Shown piece after piece: positions 37,380 through 49,139 of a stretch of DNA of 64,000 bases. Numbering within the stretch: the first letter of the stretch is position 1; each line of letters starts with the position of its first letter. This DNA is from Phyto melanocephala (taxonomy: Eukaryota; Arthropoda; Insecta; Diptera; Rhinophoridae): NCBI GenBank assembly GCA_941918925.1, contig OW799234.1, positions 63,821,043-63,885,042 on the forward strand, in the 5' to 3' direction. The notes beneath the pieces are model-generated. The model did no database searches. It was not told where the DNA came from and saw only the letters and a program-made list of their open reading frames with translations. Both the position numbers and the translations under genes were made by a program.

Positions 37380-38735
37380 GTTTTAATACCACACCTACAC
37401 ATATACATACATTTCTACATTCGTGGTATAAATGATGATGCGTGTTCTATCGCATCAATCGGTTATTTTCTCTCACCGACGTTATCCCTTTTTCAATAGC
37501 AAATACCATCTTAATAATGTTTTAGATTCTATTGTTTTCATTAAAACTCATGGCATATTCTATCTGTCGGTCGTTTTCCCTTTCTCCTTCGGTTTTTTTT
37601 TTTTTGTATTATAGTAGAGCGGCTTTGTAATTTAGCATTATATGTATGTATTGCGAAATTATTACAATACAAAATGGCAAAGAGAAATTTATATTTTAAA
37701 AGCTATTTGAGTTAATGTACATAAAATATCTATTTAAATACAATGACAATCAGCCAACAACTGTACATGTACACATGCATATATGTATTGTATGTAAAGG
37801 GAGTCGCAAAATTGGCGAAACAAACTTGATGAAATAACAGCAGGTATGGCAGACGTTATCCTGATAGAACATTGGGTTTCTTGTCATAATCGGCTTTAGT
37901 AAACATTTATTTTTGTTAAAATATAAGAATAAGTTGCTTATAACTCGATCACAGCGCCACCTATAGTATCCAATTGTTATTTTTTAATAGTCTGGTATCT
38001 AACTGAATAGACTATTTCATCAAAATCAGTCCCAAAAAGAAAGTCATATAACCCAATACTATTACAAGTAGGGACCAGTCATGGATTCAAGAGGGGTTGC
38101 GTAAAGGATATTCCCCCCTTCCACCAAAAAGACAATTGTTTTCCCTTGATAAGTAATAGTTTTGACAGTCATAAACCCACCCCTCAGAAAATTAGTTGGA
38201 TTCAGGCTTAGTACAGACAGAGGGTCATTACGAATATTACACCAATAATTATTTTAATTTTCCTGCAGATAATGCGGACAAATTGCACGCATGTAAAGTA
38301 TACTCTCTAATGGACTAGGACTAGCGAAAAATTCATTCAAATGTATGGAGAAAATATGGTTGATCACGATGTCCTACAATGTTATACAATCCAGTATAAC
38401 TAATTACGTCGATGGATGTGGTCTCAAAACTACTACGACTACGACTATTATACAGTTCTAGACAACACTGTGCCCAATTGTTAAAACATAAGCAATTGTC
38501 GTTTACCGATAAACTTACGTTCAAAAATTATATGGTCCATGATCGCAAATGTTTTAATAACCTGTCAATTTGCTTAAACCTTTTGAATAAGCAAAATAGA
38601 AGGCAGTTGTTAAACAACTTGTTCACTAAGTTTCCCAATTGCTGTTATATTCATAGATTTGGTGATTTAAGATTACTTCTAGACGGAAGATATAAGATCG
38701 ATGTCTCCACCATAAAATTGTATGTATTTGTCTTA
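37380..38735. other. No gene recognised
   Basis: AT-rich. The longest plus-strand frame (38412-38738) has no recognisable family and runs up to a transposon end, so I do not call it a gene. Confidence 0.45.
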
Positions 38736-39819
38736 TAGGGCCCATACGCAACACCATAAAATTGTGCAGTGAAGTGTTGGTGCAATTAAGCTTTAAGCAC
38801 ACACTACACCAGCATGGTGGTACAAAATTCATTGTTAACCCAAAAATTGGGTGGAAAAGTTTGTAATGAATATCGAAAAAATTTGTGCTGCACTTATATT
38901 ACTATTATCCTAAAACGAAAACGAATTAGGAGCAAAAAAAAACGTGTTTGGATGAAGAAATGGTTATGAATTGGCATTTATATTTAAAATGTTGTATTTT
39001 TTTGATGTTTATGCCTTGACGATTTAACTTTTATGAGCTAATTTTGCCACACACGACTAAATCATGCTGGTACAATCATATATATATAAAAGTGAAACTC
39101 TGTGTGTGTGTGTGTGTGTTAGCTATAGACTCTGAAACTGTAAAACCGATCGGACTCAAACTTTGGCAAGTTGTTGTACACATTCCAGGGAGTGTTTATG
39201 GGTGAAAAAAAGTGGGCGGGGTCACGCCCATAAAAAATTAATTATCAGCTTTAGCTACTTGCACTTGACCGATTTTTCTGAAACCTTGCACACATATCGA
39301 GCTCTCATGACTTTATAATTTCGTGATTTAAAAAGTGGGCAGGGCCACGCCCATAAGAAATTAGTGATAGTTTTTAGCTCCTTGCACTAGATCGATTTGT
39401 CTGAAACTTTGCACACACATATTGAGCTGTCATGACTATATAATTTCGTGATTAGAAAACTGGGCAGGGCCACGTCCATAAAAAAAGTTATAATTTTGAG
39501 GAACTTGCTCTAGACCGATTTTCGTGAAACTTTGCACACATATTGAGTTGTTATGACTATACAACTTCGTGATTAGAAAAGTGGGCAGTACCACGCCCAT
39601 TAAAAAAAGTAATAACTTTTAGCTTTTTGCACTTAATATTCAATTAAAAATCAGAATGCATTTTTATTCATTAAGGGGCGTAGCAACGCGCGCCGGGCTT
39701 TTATAGTTTTTGATAAAGCACCATCAGCTGGAACAATCACACCACAACCTCATAAACGATCAATCAGCTGGCACAGTCACTTGATTGCACAATTATTATG
39801 GTGTTGTGTATGGGCCCTA
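38736..39819. mobile_element. TIR element with TAGGGCCCATAC ends and TTA duplication
   Basis: Ends TAGGGCCCATACGCAACACC (38736 on) and, in reverse complement, TAGGGCCCATACACAACACC (ending at 39819) pair over about 40 bp, on to AATTGTGCA. TTA flanks both sides (38733-38735 and 39820-39822). A 3-bp TWA duplication and G/C-rich ends fit PIF/Harbinger-type non-autonomous elements. Another repeat is nested inside. There is no coding sequence. Confidence 0.8.
39079..39705 (+). mobile_element. Microsatellite-headed repeat with internal tandem units, nested
   Basis: It opens with ATATATATAAAAGTGAAACT and a TG run, then has four related units of roughly 100-130 bp. Each unit contains TTGCACAC and GTGGGC(A/G)GGG(C/T)CACGCCCAT. 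It closes with GTAGCAACGCGCGCCGGGC. A second copy starts at the window's right edge (63980). The architecture recalls Helitron-like repeats of insects that begin in a TATA/TG tract and end in a GC-rich hairpin. That assignment is only an inference. Confidence 0.65.
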
Positions 39820-40885
39820 TTAGGTGACGTTTATGCCAAAATTCGTTGGTGTCACCGCAAAGCGTTACATGTTAAAAATCTAGCATCTTGATATTTTTTT
39901 AAAATAATCGTTTGACATGTTAAAGGACCACTTAACGTTGATTAGAAATATTACCTATAACTTTATTTTATTATCAAGACTCTTAAGAAAGATTGTTCAA
40001 AAAAAGCTATTTAAATTTATTATTCATAAAAATTTAACTCAATTTTAGATTATGAGAAAAAATAAAAGATTTTTAAGCTTTTACCGCCCCCAAAAAAAAT
40101 TTTTGTCTACGTCAATGGCGAGGACTTTGCAAAATCTCACTTAAGTATCAAAAATATCTTCCGAGGAAAACATTATACGGTCAGAAGTACCGGGACAGTT
40201 TCATATTTGACAAATCTGCGCTCAGTTGAAACATGTGGTAGCAGGTAAAAGGTGAAAGTAAAAACGTTGATTATGCCGCAGAAGGAGAACAATTTTAAAT
40301 TCATGAGTTTTAAATATGGAAATTTAAATATGTCTTGTCCATCTAGCTGACTGATGCACTAATAAAGCTGAGTAGTTGTCTTAATTACAACAATCTAAAA
40401 AAGGTAAACCCTGTATTGATGCTGTTCTCTTAAAACATATCCGCAAACAAGTTTCCTGTCTCTATCACATCATTCAATCAATTTTATGCTGCTAACAATA
40501 GCAAGACAAGACAAAACAACAACACAACAACCAAGACACTTGTTTCAACCAGCCACCAACAATATATCGACCAACACTACTTTTACAATATTTTCCAATT
40601 AACATCCTGGGTATTCATAATACGATTAGTTTTCATAATTTCTATACCGAGTACAAATAATAACATTTACATTATAACAATGGAATTGATGATGCTAGCG
40701 ATGGTGAGGACGCCACTACAATAATAATATTGTTGTTGACTTGATAGCAAGCTGAAACTACAGAGAGATGATTGCGATAATATTGTTTGGCTGTTTGTGT
40801 TTGTTCCTCATTAAATGTGTGTATTGTCTTGTAGAAATGACTGTCTATCAGAGATATGCAATACGGTTTATTAAACTCGTGTTTT
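39820..40885. other. No gene recognised
   Basis: AT-rich. Near 40180-40330 a block reading GGTCAGAAGTACCGGGACAG and then ATGCCGCAGAAGGAG looks like a possible transposon 5' end with a start codon, but no family match is evident. Confidence 0.4.
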
Positions 40886-42133
40886 TATGCCTGCCACCAA
40901 AAAAAAAAAATTGTGGGGGTATATTCATTTTGTCTTTCCGTTTGTAACACATCGAAATATATACTTAAGACCCCAAAAAGTATATGTTTTCTGAATTGGG
41001 GTCTAATTTTATGACGATCTAGCTATGTCCGTCCGTCTTTCCGTCTGTTGAAAGCACGATAGAGGTCGTCGTACCGAAAAAATTAGGGGCTCAAATTTTG
41101 CCAGAATATTTCTTATACACAAGGTTTGTTTGGTATTGAAAATGGGCTAAATCGGAATATTAGAAAGAGAGTTATAGCTCGTAATGCAAGAGTAGGTAAA
41201 AAACTATGTCCTTCCAACATCTAATAAAATGCAATTGTGTCTAAATGCATTGACGTAAAGTCATGAAACTTCGAATTTATATTTCCTGAGTAAAAACAAT
41301 ATTTTTCCCTAAAAATTGCTTAATTCCATGCATTGGTAGTTATAGATCAAAATGTACGAAAATTCATACCCCACACTGTATTTTTCGGTATATACAAAAT
41401 TTAAAACCTAATAAAACTGACAAAATTAGATGTATAATTCTGAAATTTTGCAAACATTGCTTTTTGGTCAAAAGCTTTGTACTTACGGATAATACATGCG
41501 ACACGCCCACTTTTACGCCCATCTCCAACATGACGCTTTATTTCAAATTCATAATATGTCTATGAATAAAGAATTTGAAAGAATACAGAACTATATTAAA
41601 ATATCTTAGTTGTATTTATTAACAGAAACTACTTCGACACGCCTACTAAAACGCCCACTTTTAATAAAATTTTAAATCGCATAAAACCGACTATATTACA
41701 GGTATGCTGATGAAATTTAGGACACATAACTTTCTAGTCAATGTCATTGTTTTGCCAGAAAATGAAGGTGACACGCCCACTTTAAGGCCTACATCCCATA
41801 TAACGCTTTATCTTAAATACATATAATTGTTCCACGGACAAAGTTGTTGGAAGAATAAAGCACTATATTGAAATATCTAAGTTCTATTTATTAGCAGAAA
41901 CTATATTGACACGCCTACTTTAATGCCCATTTGCATTGAAACACTAAATTTATGACAATATTTTACTAGCATATCGAAGTTATACAAAGAAAGTGATCCA
42001 TATTTCAGTATAAAGAGATTATTCCATAGCGATTACGGTTAATAACAGAATAATAAATTTTGTGCTATAAAAGTACACAAAATTGATAGGGATATCGTAA
42101 AATCGACACAGCCGAATAAAGTGCTCTTGTTTA
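40886..42133 (+). mobile_element. DINE-1/HINE-like element, family B copy 6
   Basis: The 5' end TATGCCTGCCACC is a slightly decayed hairpin. The 3' hairpin is worn (AATCGACACAGCCGAATA near 42101) and followed by GTGCTCTTGTTT. The interior has diverged monomers. At 41970 it shows the uninterrupted site GAAGTTATACAAAGAAAGTG, the empty counterpart of the MITE insertion in copies 1-3. Confidence 0.83.
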
Positions 42134-42393
42134 TGTTTTTTTTCTGAAGTTAAATTTTTAATTTTTTATAACGAAATAAAAATTGTTCTACTTTTCATTT
42201 TCTTATAAGCCAGAGTAAATTTACTATAAAATGTTATTTTGCAACGAGCAAGTTAAAAATGGGGGCTCTAAACAATATCGGCCTGCTAAAGATCGCTAAA
42301 AAATAATAATATAAAAATTACCCAAATTAATTTGTTTCCACACCAATTTCAGTAAATAGAACAAAAAAAGGATATACAAATGTACATGATATA

Positions 42394-43134
42394 CTACACG
42401 CAAAGAAAAACCATGGTTACGGCATGATCACGACGGTCATATTATTTTTTCTATAATAATATTTGGTTGTCGAAAACAATTAATAGTTATTTTTGTTTTA
42501 TTTCATCATATATTTTGTCACGATAATCAAGCATTTGCTTGAATTGTATCATTTAATGATTACTTTTCGTAAAAATTTCAAAATGGTTTTCATTTAAAAA
42601 TAGTACGATTTAAAAAAAATTAATTTGACAAAAATAACATTATATTCAAAATCATTAAAAATTAAAAATAATCACTAAATAATAAGTGAGACAACAGTAT
42701 GATTACAAAATAATCAAGCTATGATTTTTTTTAATAATAATTTGATTTCAACTGTTCTTCTTCTTGCTGAATAAATTTTTATTATTTTAAAAGTTTGAGA
42801 TGTCAAAAAAAGGAACAAAAATTTTGAAAATTTTAAGAAAATTTAAAAATAAACGTGAAAATGTTAAAAAAAAATTGGCAAAAAAAATTGCAATTAAATT
42901 GGTAAGTACAATCAATATGTGTATGTTACAGCAAAAGACAATAATTTGCGGCAAAAAAGCAAAAATTGTCGATTTCAATCGTAATCATATATATAATTAT
43001 TGAATGATTCTTTAATTAAACATAATAATGATAACTGGTAACCATTATATGTTTTAACCATAATCATACAATTCAATCATAGTATGTTGCTCTTCGATTA
43101 TGGTTACCACAACCATATTTTTTTTTGCGTGTAG
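42394..43134. mobile_element. MITE with CTACACGCAAA ends and TA flanks
   Basis: CTACACGCAAAGAAAAACCA at the left is mirrored by the right-hand end (TTTTTTGCGTGTAG). TA lies on both outer sides (42392-42393 and 43135-43136). The interior is rich in ATCAT/ATGAT and ATAATCA dyads and could fold back on itself. There is no coding sequence. Overlapping short frames inside are by-products of its AT-rich composition. Confidence 0.78.
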
Positions 43135-43136
43135 TA

Positions 43137-43784
43137 TCAAGGATCTACATATTCTTTCCACTATACAGAATAGATTTGCACTATTGGAACAGTAAGTAAG
43201 ATTTGGGCTATTGGAACAGTAAGAACGTCTCAACTAACATTAAGCATAACAAATATATTCTTAATTAATTACTGTAAAGAAAAAATCCGAGGTTTTTGAT
43301 AAAAGTTGAAAAGTCAATATTTTTTCTGAAATAAAAGTTAAACCGATTTCCAAGAATATGTTATGTACACGATGCGACATTGTAGGCTAATTGATAAAAA
43401 CTTTAAAATTAAATTTAGTTTTTAATTCATCATTGAATTGATCATCATCTCTTAATCTGAACGATTTCAAAACTAGAAAAATATCACTGTTAGAGAAGTT
43501 GAAAAATATACACTGCGGCACGTCAATTTTAAATATTTCTTATAATAACACAGCGATTAGAGAATATCTATTTTGCAATCTGAAAGAGCATTAAAATTTG
43601 ATATTTATTCATATGTTTTTCACCGTTATCACAATTAATTTGATTTCAAAATGGTGCGCTGTGATAGCCGCACGTTTAACAGCATATTACTACTAAAAAT
43701 TATTTATAAATCAGCAGTGAGTTGAACCTCAATTGTTGGAAACAAATTTGAAGGTTTTATTTAGCGTAGGTTTTGTAAGCTTAA
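43137..43784. other. No gene seen
   Basis: AT-rich spacer with a short direct repeat CTATTGGAACAGTAAG near 43183 and 43209. Confidence 0.5.
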
Positions 43785-44691
43785 CGGCCCTTTTCACAAT
43801 CTGTGATTATATTAATTTAACAGGAACATTAACAAACCGCCGATATCGTTAACCGAAACTATTTAACATACGGTTAGTATTTTGCGTTTCACCATCTTTC
43901 GGTTAGTTAACACTAACATTATAGAAAAAGTATGGTAATACTGGTTTTTATTATTTACGAAAAATAGTGGAATGAAAGAAAAGAATCAAAAAATATTATA
44001 CAAAAATTCTTAGCAATATTTTGATGAGAGACAAATATATATTTAAAATAAAATAGATTAAATACAGTTCCTTGGTAAGTATAAATTGTTATGTGTTATT
44101 TTATTATAATATTTATATTATAACCGCCACCAAAAAAAATGTGGAGGTATATTCATTTTGTCATTCCGTTTGTAACGTAAATATTTATCTTTATCTCAAC
44201 TTCATTAAATTTTTCTATTAATAAAGATTTTGGAAGAATAAAGGACTATATAGAAATATCTGAGTTGTATTTATTAGCAGAAACTTTATTGAGACGACTA
44301 CTTTAACGTCCACTTTGAAAGACTATATTTACGAACACATTTTACTAGCATATCGAAGTTATAAAAAGAAAGTGATACATATTTTAGTATAAAGATATTA
44401 TTGCATAGCGATTATTGTGAAAAACAAAATAATAAATTTTGTGCTATAAAAGAACATCAAATTGGTGGTGGGTATAAAAGATTCGGCACAGCCGAATATA
44501 GTGCTCTTACTTGTTTATTTTTATTTAAATAAAAGCCTTTAACCGGAAGATTTTGTTCGGTTAAATTTAACAGAGACTTTTTGATTAATCTCTGCCGGTT
44601 ATATGCTAACCGTACTTTGTGAAATTCAATTTTGCCTGACTTATGGTTAAAGTTCATGTTAAATTATAATCGAACTTTGTGAAAGGGGCCG
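43785..44691. mobile_element. TIR element with CGGCCC ends and TAA duplication
   Basis: The left end CGGCCCTTTTCACAA continues through GATTATAT and TTTAACAGGAAC. The right end, in reverse complement, is CGGCCCCTTTCACAA with GATTATAATTTAACATGAAC, an inverted repeat of about 48 bp. TAA flanks both sides (43782-43784 and 44692-44694). A 3-bp TWA duplication suggests a PIF/Harbinger-type MITE. A family-B DINE (44119-44516) sits inside it. Confidence 0.8.
44119..44516 (+). mobile_element. DINE-1/HINE-like element, family B copy 7, short, nested
   Basis: It has both terminal hairpins (TATAACCGCCACC...GTGGAGGTATA at 44119; ATTCGGCACAGCCGAAT at 44481-44497) and ACTTGTT in only about 400 bp. It has lost the tandem core and keeps GAAGTTATAAAAAGAAAGTG, the empty MITE site. 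Confidence 0.85.
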
Positions 44692-44714
44692 TAAAACATA
44701 TTTATTTAGTGTTT

Positions 44715-45230
44715 GCCTCAATAACAGCAGATTTTAAGTTTATAATTGTGCCAAATTGCTTATTTCTAGAATAGATTTTGCGCACTTTGATTCCCCAGAT
44801 ATTTTCCATATGATTTTGGTCTAAAGAACGGGCTATCAATTCCAAATGTGATATATTATTTTACTCAAATCACAACCGGCTTTTTTAATTTTGTGAACCG
44901 CGGTATTATCCTGTTGCAAAATCATATTTTTTTATAATTTTTTTCAAATAAAGATATCGATATCATTTTAGTACTGGGTAATACCAACTTTAGTACACCA
45001 TGGGATTTTTATGCTGAAGCGGACGATTTATATTTTATCAAGTTTTTGTGAAGCTACTTGCGCCTGTCATAATTTTGCGTTAACCAAGTTTCGATTTTCT
45101 TCCCGCATTTTGTTTTTCTTTTAGCCGCACATTGTAGGGTCTGTTAGGAACATGCTGATCGGCTTAGTTTTCGCGTAATTTCCCAAAAACTAACACACCT
45201 AGCAAGTGAAAAGAAACAATTTGGCCTTTT
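44715..45230 (-). pseudogene. Tc1-type transposase remnant, C-terminal half
   Basis: Minus-strand fragments ILQQDNTAVHKIKKAG (near 44935-44890) and, after a frameshift, ENIWGIKVRKIYSRNKQFGT with INLKSAVIEA (44800-44712) are the distal catalytic aspartate and the glutamate region (QQDN... E-N-x-W-G) of Tc1-type DDE transposases. Upstream sequence to 45230 is probably the same element but too decayed to read. Terminal repeats were not located. Confidence 0.75.
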
Positions 45231-45851
45231 CTATGTGAGACAAATAACAATCGGGCTGTATTTCTTAACTTTGACTAATATGAAATGTACCAAAAAAAAA
45301 AAAAAAATCGAGCAATTAAATGACAGTATTTAAAGTTAATTTAATTATGACCATTGTTTAATGTGGAAGTGTGTTCTGTTTCATTGTTAAAAAAATTGTG
45401 AAACAGAATTTGTTTAAGTGTTTTAAATAACAAATATTTTATACCAAAATTTTTATATTTTTCGGACAATAATTTTGTCCATTAAAGGCTACTGAAAAAC
45501 ACTCTTCTAATTTAAAATAAAATAAAACAAATTTAAAGAAATTTAATCATTTTCTTACCGCGAAATTTTTTAATAAGTCAAGAACCGAAATGTAATAGAA
45601 TTTGTCGCATCTAGTTATACCCAAAACATATTTTAGAAAACAATTTAAAAAAATGTTTATAAAGTTTAATAAAAAAAAAATTTCCAATGGGTCAGAATTC
45701 ACAAATGATTATCAAGCATATTTTCAATAAGATCCGACTCTTTATAAAGTGTTTAATTTAATTAATTAAATGGCTCTGATAATAAGACGAAAACTAGAAA
45801 CATACACAGCCTGCCGTATTTAATTATTTTGCAATTCATCAAAGTAAACAA
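45231..45851. other. No gene seen
   Basis: AT-rich with A-runs near 45290 and 45670. Confidence 0.5.
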
Positions 45852-47056
45852 AAACAAGCAAGTGCTACATTCGACCATGCAGCATCTGATTATTCCCTAC
45901 ACTATCATGTCTAAAGATATATGTGTTCATTAGAAGCGTGATTTCATTTTTAAATTTGTACGCTATTGTGCATTTATTATTATTATTTGATTTTGATTCT
46001 AAATTTTTCTAGAGATAACTGTATTGTACCAGTCAATAAGCACTTTCATTTGATACTAATATTGATGGGGTTAAGAAAAAATTTTCGCCATTTTGTTTTC
46101 TATGTTATTTTGAATATAACACTTTTTCATAGTATCATTTAATACCAATATTTAATGTAGAGGTTCAAGGGGACAAATCCCTATTTGACTTATATATGCG
46201 CCATTTCATTTAGGAGTTTAAGGTCTATTAAATTTTACGGCTCAAGAGGTTTTATTTGATACCAATGTTGAGGAGTTTGAAGGCGGAATACTTTTAGTTA
46301 CAAGATTTGATAAGTAATTCAACACCATTTTATAGTGGCAGCCATGATCGATCTTAAGTTTTCTATTGTGTATTGTATGTGCTAGTCAACCCCTTTTACC
46401 TTTAAGGTTGTCAAGAGCTTAAAAAATCAATTTTGTGTGCAATTTTAGTTTTTATGCTTATAGCTCAGTGAGTTTGAAGAGTTCTCAGAGTTATTTTTCG
46501 AGTTTACGAACTTTAACTAGTTGTCTTAAGCGTATTCAAAATTTAATAAGAAGCTTTAGAGACTTTTTATATTTAAAAATATAAATATTTTTTTTTATAT
46601 CTTTGGCTATAACTTGCTGAATACTGACCGATTTGACTAAAATTGTTCACGAGTGGCACTAGAAGCATATTTTATCAATAAATGGTTAGAAATTTTCCTC
46701 GAAAATGTTAATTTTTATGATAAATATTTACGAAAAAAAAACGGTGATGTTTATTTGCTCATATCTTAAAAGGTTGTCGGGCGATTGTACTTGATATCAA
46801 AAGCAAAATATTCACAAATATTTCCGAAAGATGGATACCATATTCAGATCCTTGCAACATAGGGGGCTTATAAAAGTTGAGTTCAACTAACACACGGACA
46901 GATTAACAAACGGCCAAACGGATATTGCTCAATCGACTTCCATATTCATAAACCTTTACAAAATATATACGAAAATGAATATTGTAGAAATTGCAAACGG
47001 AATGACAAAGCTATATGTATACACCTTTGGCACCACAAGTCAACGGTATGAAAACC
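45852..47056 (-). mobile_element. DINE-1/HINE-like element related to family A, old copy
   Basis: The left end AACAAGCAAGTGCTACATTCGACCATGCAGC is a decayed version of the 3' terminus and hairpin. The right end has ACACGGACAG (near 46900), ATTGTAGAAATTGCAAACGGAATGACAAAGC (near 46980) and a worn TATACACC hairpin. It is longer than the copy at 33488 and carries several diverged TTTGAT(A)CCAATRTT-type repeats. Confidence 0.72.
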
Positions 47057-49135
47057 AAAAATAATGGAAATAAATCTCTTTCCAGTGCCCAATAATATCC
47101 ATTTGCCTTTTAAGAACCTACGTTGTAATGAGTCAGGACTTAAGAGCTGAGCAAAATGTTCTTAAATTTATATATTATATTTTTTGTACTACTTCCGATC
47201 ACAAAATTAAGTGTAAATATAAAAACCAAAACAAACATAACATGACTCTTGCCAAAACAAATCGATCATCATTTGAAAAGTTTTTCTTTACCACTATGTA
47301 AGTGTTTGTTTTCAAACAAAGAAGAATACCAAAACAGAACACGGCAATGAAACTGAGAAACAGTAAATCATGACAAAAACAACGAGTATAACAGTATACA
47401 TACAACCATTTAAAAAATATTTAGCAGCAGCGTTACTAAATTATTACATTTAGGACAGATTTAAGAGAACAGAATTACAGCATTAGGTATTTTACTAAAA
47501 CATTTAAACATGTTTTAAAAGTTCTATTTCAGTTTTAATGTTTTATTTCATATTTGTTTTGATTACAATTTATTTTATTTCAATGTTGTTTTACTGCACT
47601 TTTGTTTTATTTTGCGATGTTTGGATCGTAAAGCAAAATACATATTTTTGAAAATTGTAAATTGGTTTTCAAAAACTATGAAACAATGATATTCAAATAA
47701 TATCAGACAACAAGTTAATTATAAACAAGCATATTACAAAATATATATTTTATAATGAAAGAGTTACTATTTTAAATTTCCGTAGATTGCTTGTAAGTCA
47801 TTTTTCTTATGCTTGTGCAGCTCTTTACTGAAGACAAATAAAAACGGAATCTAACAAATTAGTTAAATTGCTTATCATAGCGAGAACATAGCTGGCGACT
47901 TCCTGGAATATTTATTTCTTTTTATTTTCGTTTTAATTTTAAGGCTAAATTTTATAATTCTTAGTTCTTTTTATGGGTTAAATTAAATTTATCATCTCCA
48001 CTTTGAAACCCTTTTTTTGTTGCCAGCTATTATGGGCCTATCATTTCGGCTTTGTTGTATCTTGTAGGGTGGCAGTAGCATAGCCAATATACCCACTAAT
48101 TTTACTCAATTATTATAGAAATCAATCATTTTTAAGTATTTTCTTTTTCTTTTTTTTTTAACTTGTATTTGTTACTTAAATGACAACTTCTTAAAATTTA
48201 TTAAGGGAATAAAATTACGATTATTTTGCTGCTACTGCAATAGATAATAACAAGAACATTAAAAAAATGAAAAAAATGTTCATGTTCTTTTATATATGCG
48301 AGTCGACTAGAAAGAAAATATATTAAAGTTGACAATCATTAAGAAGACCAAGGCTATTTGTTATTTAAATCAATCGAAAACCTGTCGAAAAGCAAAAGCA
48401 ATAGACAGCAGGAAGCATAGAATTTTTAATAAACGATATATATCAAAATAAAAATATTTTTCCCCCTACAATACACTTTAAGATGATGTTATATTTATAA
48501 AGTCCCCTACAAGAACAGTGACAGTTATTTGGTCGGACATATGTCTAACACTATTGAATGACTTATCGGTCATCGCATAAAATAAAGCTTCTGCTAAGTT
48601 AATTAGAGCAATATGAAAAATAAAAATGAAACATTTGTGTATGTATGTGTAGTTTTACATCATCTTTTAATTTATTAGTTCTAAAGACTATAGAATATAT
48701 AACAGAATTGCTCACACTACTTGTGTTTTCAATGATAATATTATAATAAGGTATTAAGAATTGACTAAATATGCTTGACGTATTTAATATACCGATCAAA
48801 GTTAACGTGTATGCCTATTACAAAAAAAAAACACGATTTATTAGCTTTTATATTGAAATATTTTATACTATTTTATAACTATTAATTTTTATTGCAAGGA
48901 TATCGCCAATGATTCTTAAATGTGCTCACCAAAATTCCTAAGCAGGGTACAGAAATCCTTGTAATTACGAATTTTGTTTTGTTTTGTCATTTTAATTCTG
49001 TATTGAAAATATATTTGTTTAAACTACTTTTAAGTCACCCTTAAATTGTTTACATTTTGCCAGTTTTTTAAATGAACTAGAGGTTCGTTCATTTAAAGTT
49101 CTACATTCTAGTTTTGTAATTCTTGCTCAGATTTC
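47057..49135. other. 2 kb without a recognised gene
   Basis: AT-rich. No transposon ends, RNA genes or credible reading frames were seen. Confidence 0.5.
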
Positions 49136-49139
49136 ACAT

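Noticed and set aside
38412..38738. 108-residue plus-strand frame ending at 38738
   Set aside because: No family resemblance, overlapped by frames on the other strand, and its last codons lie in the transposon end.
42787..43003. Lysine-rich and phenylalanine-rich opposing frames
   Set aside because: A product of A-rich composition inside a TA-flanked MITE.
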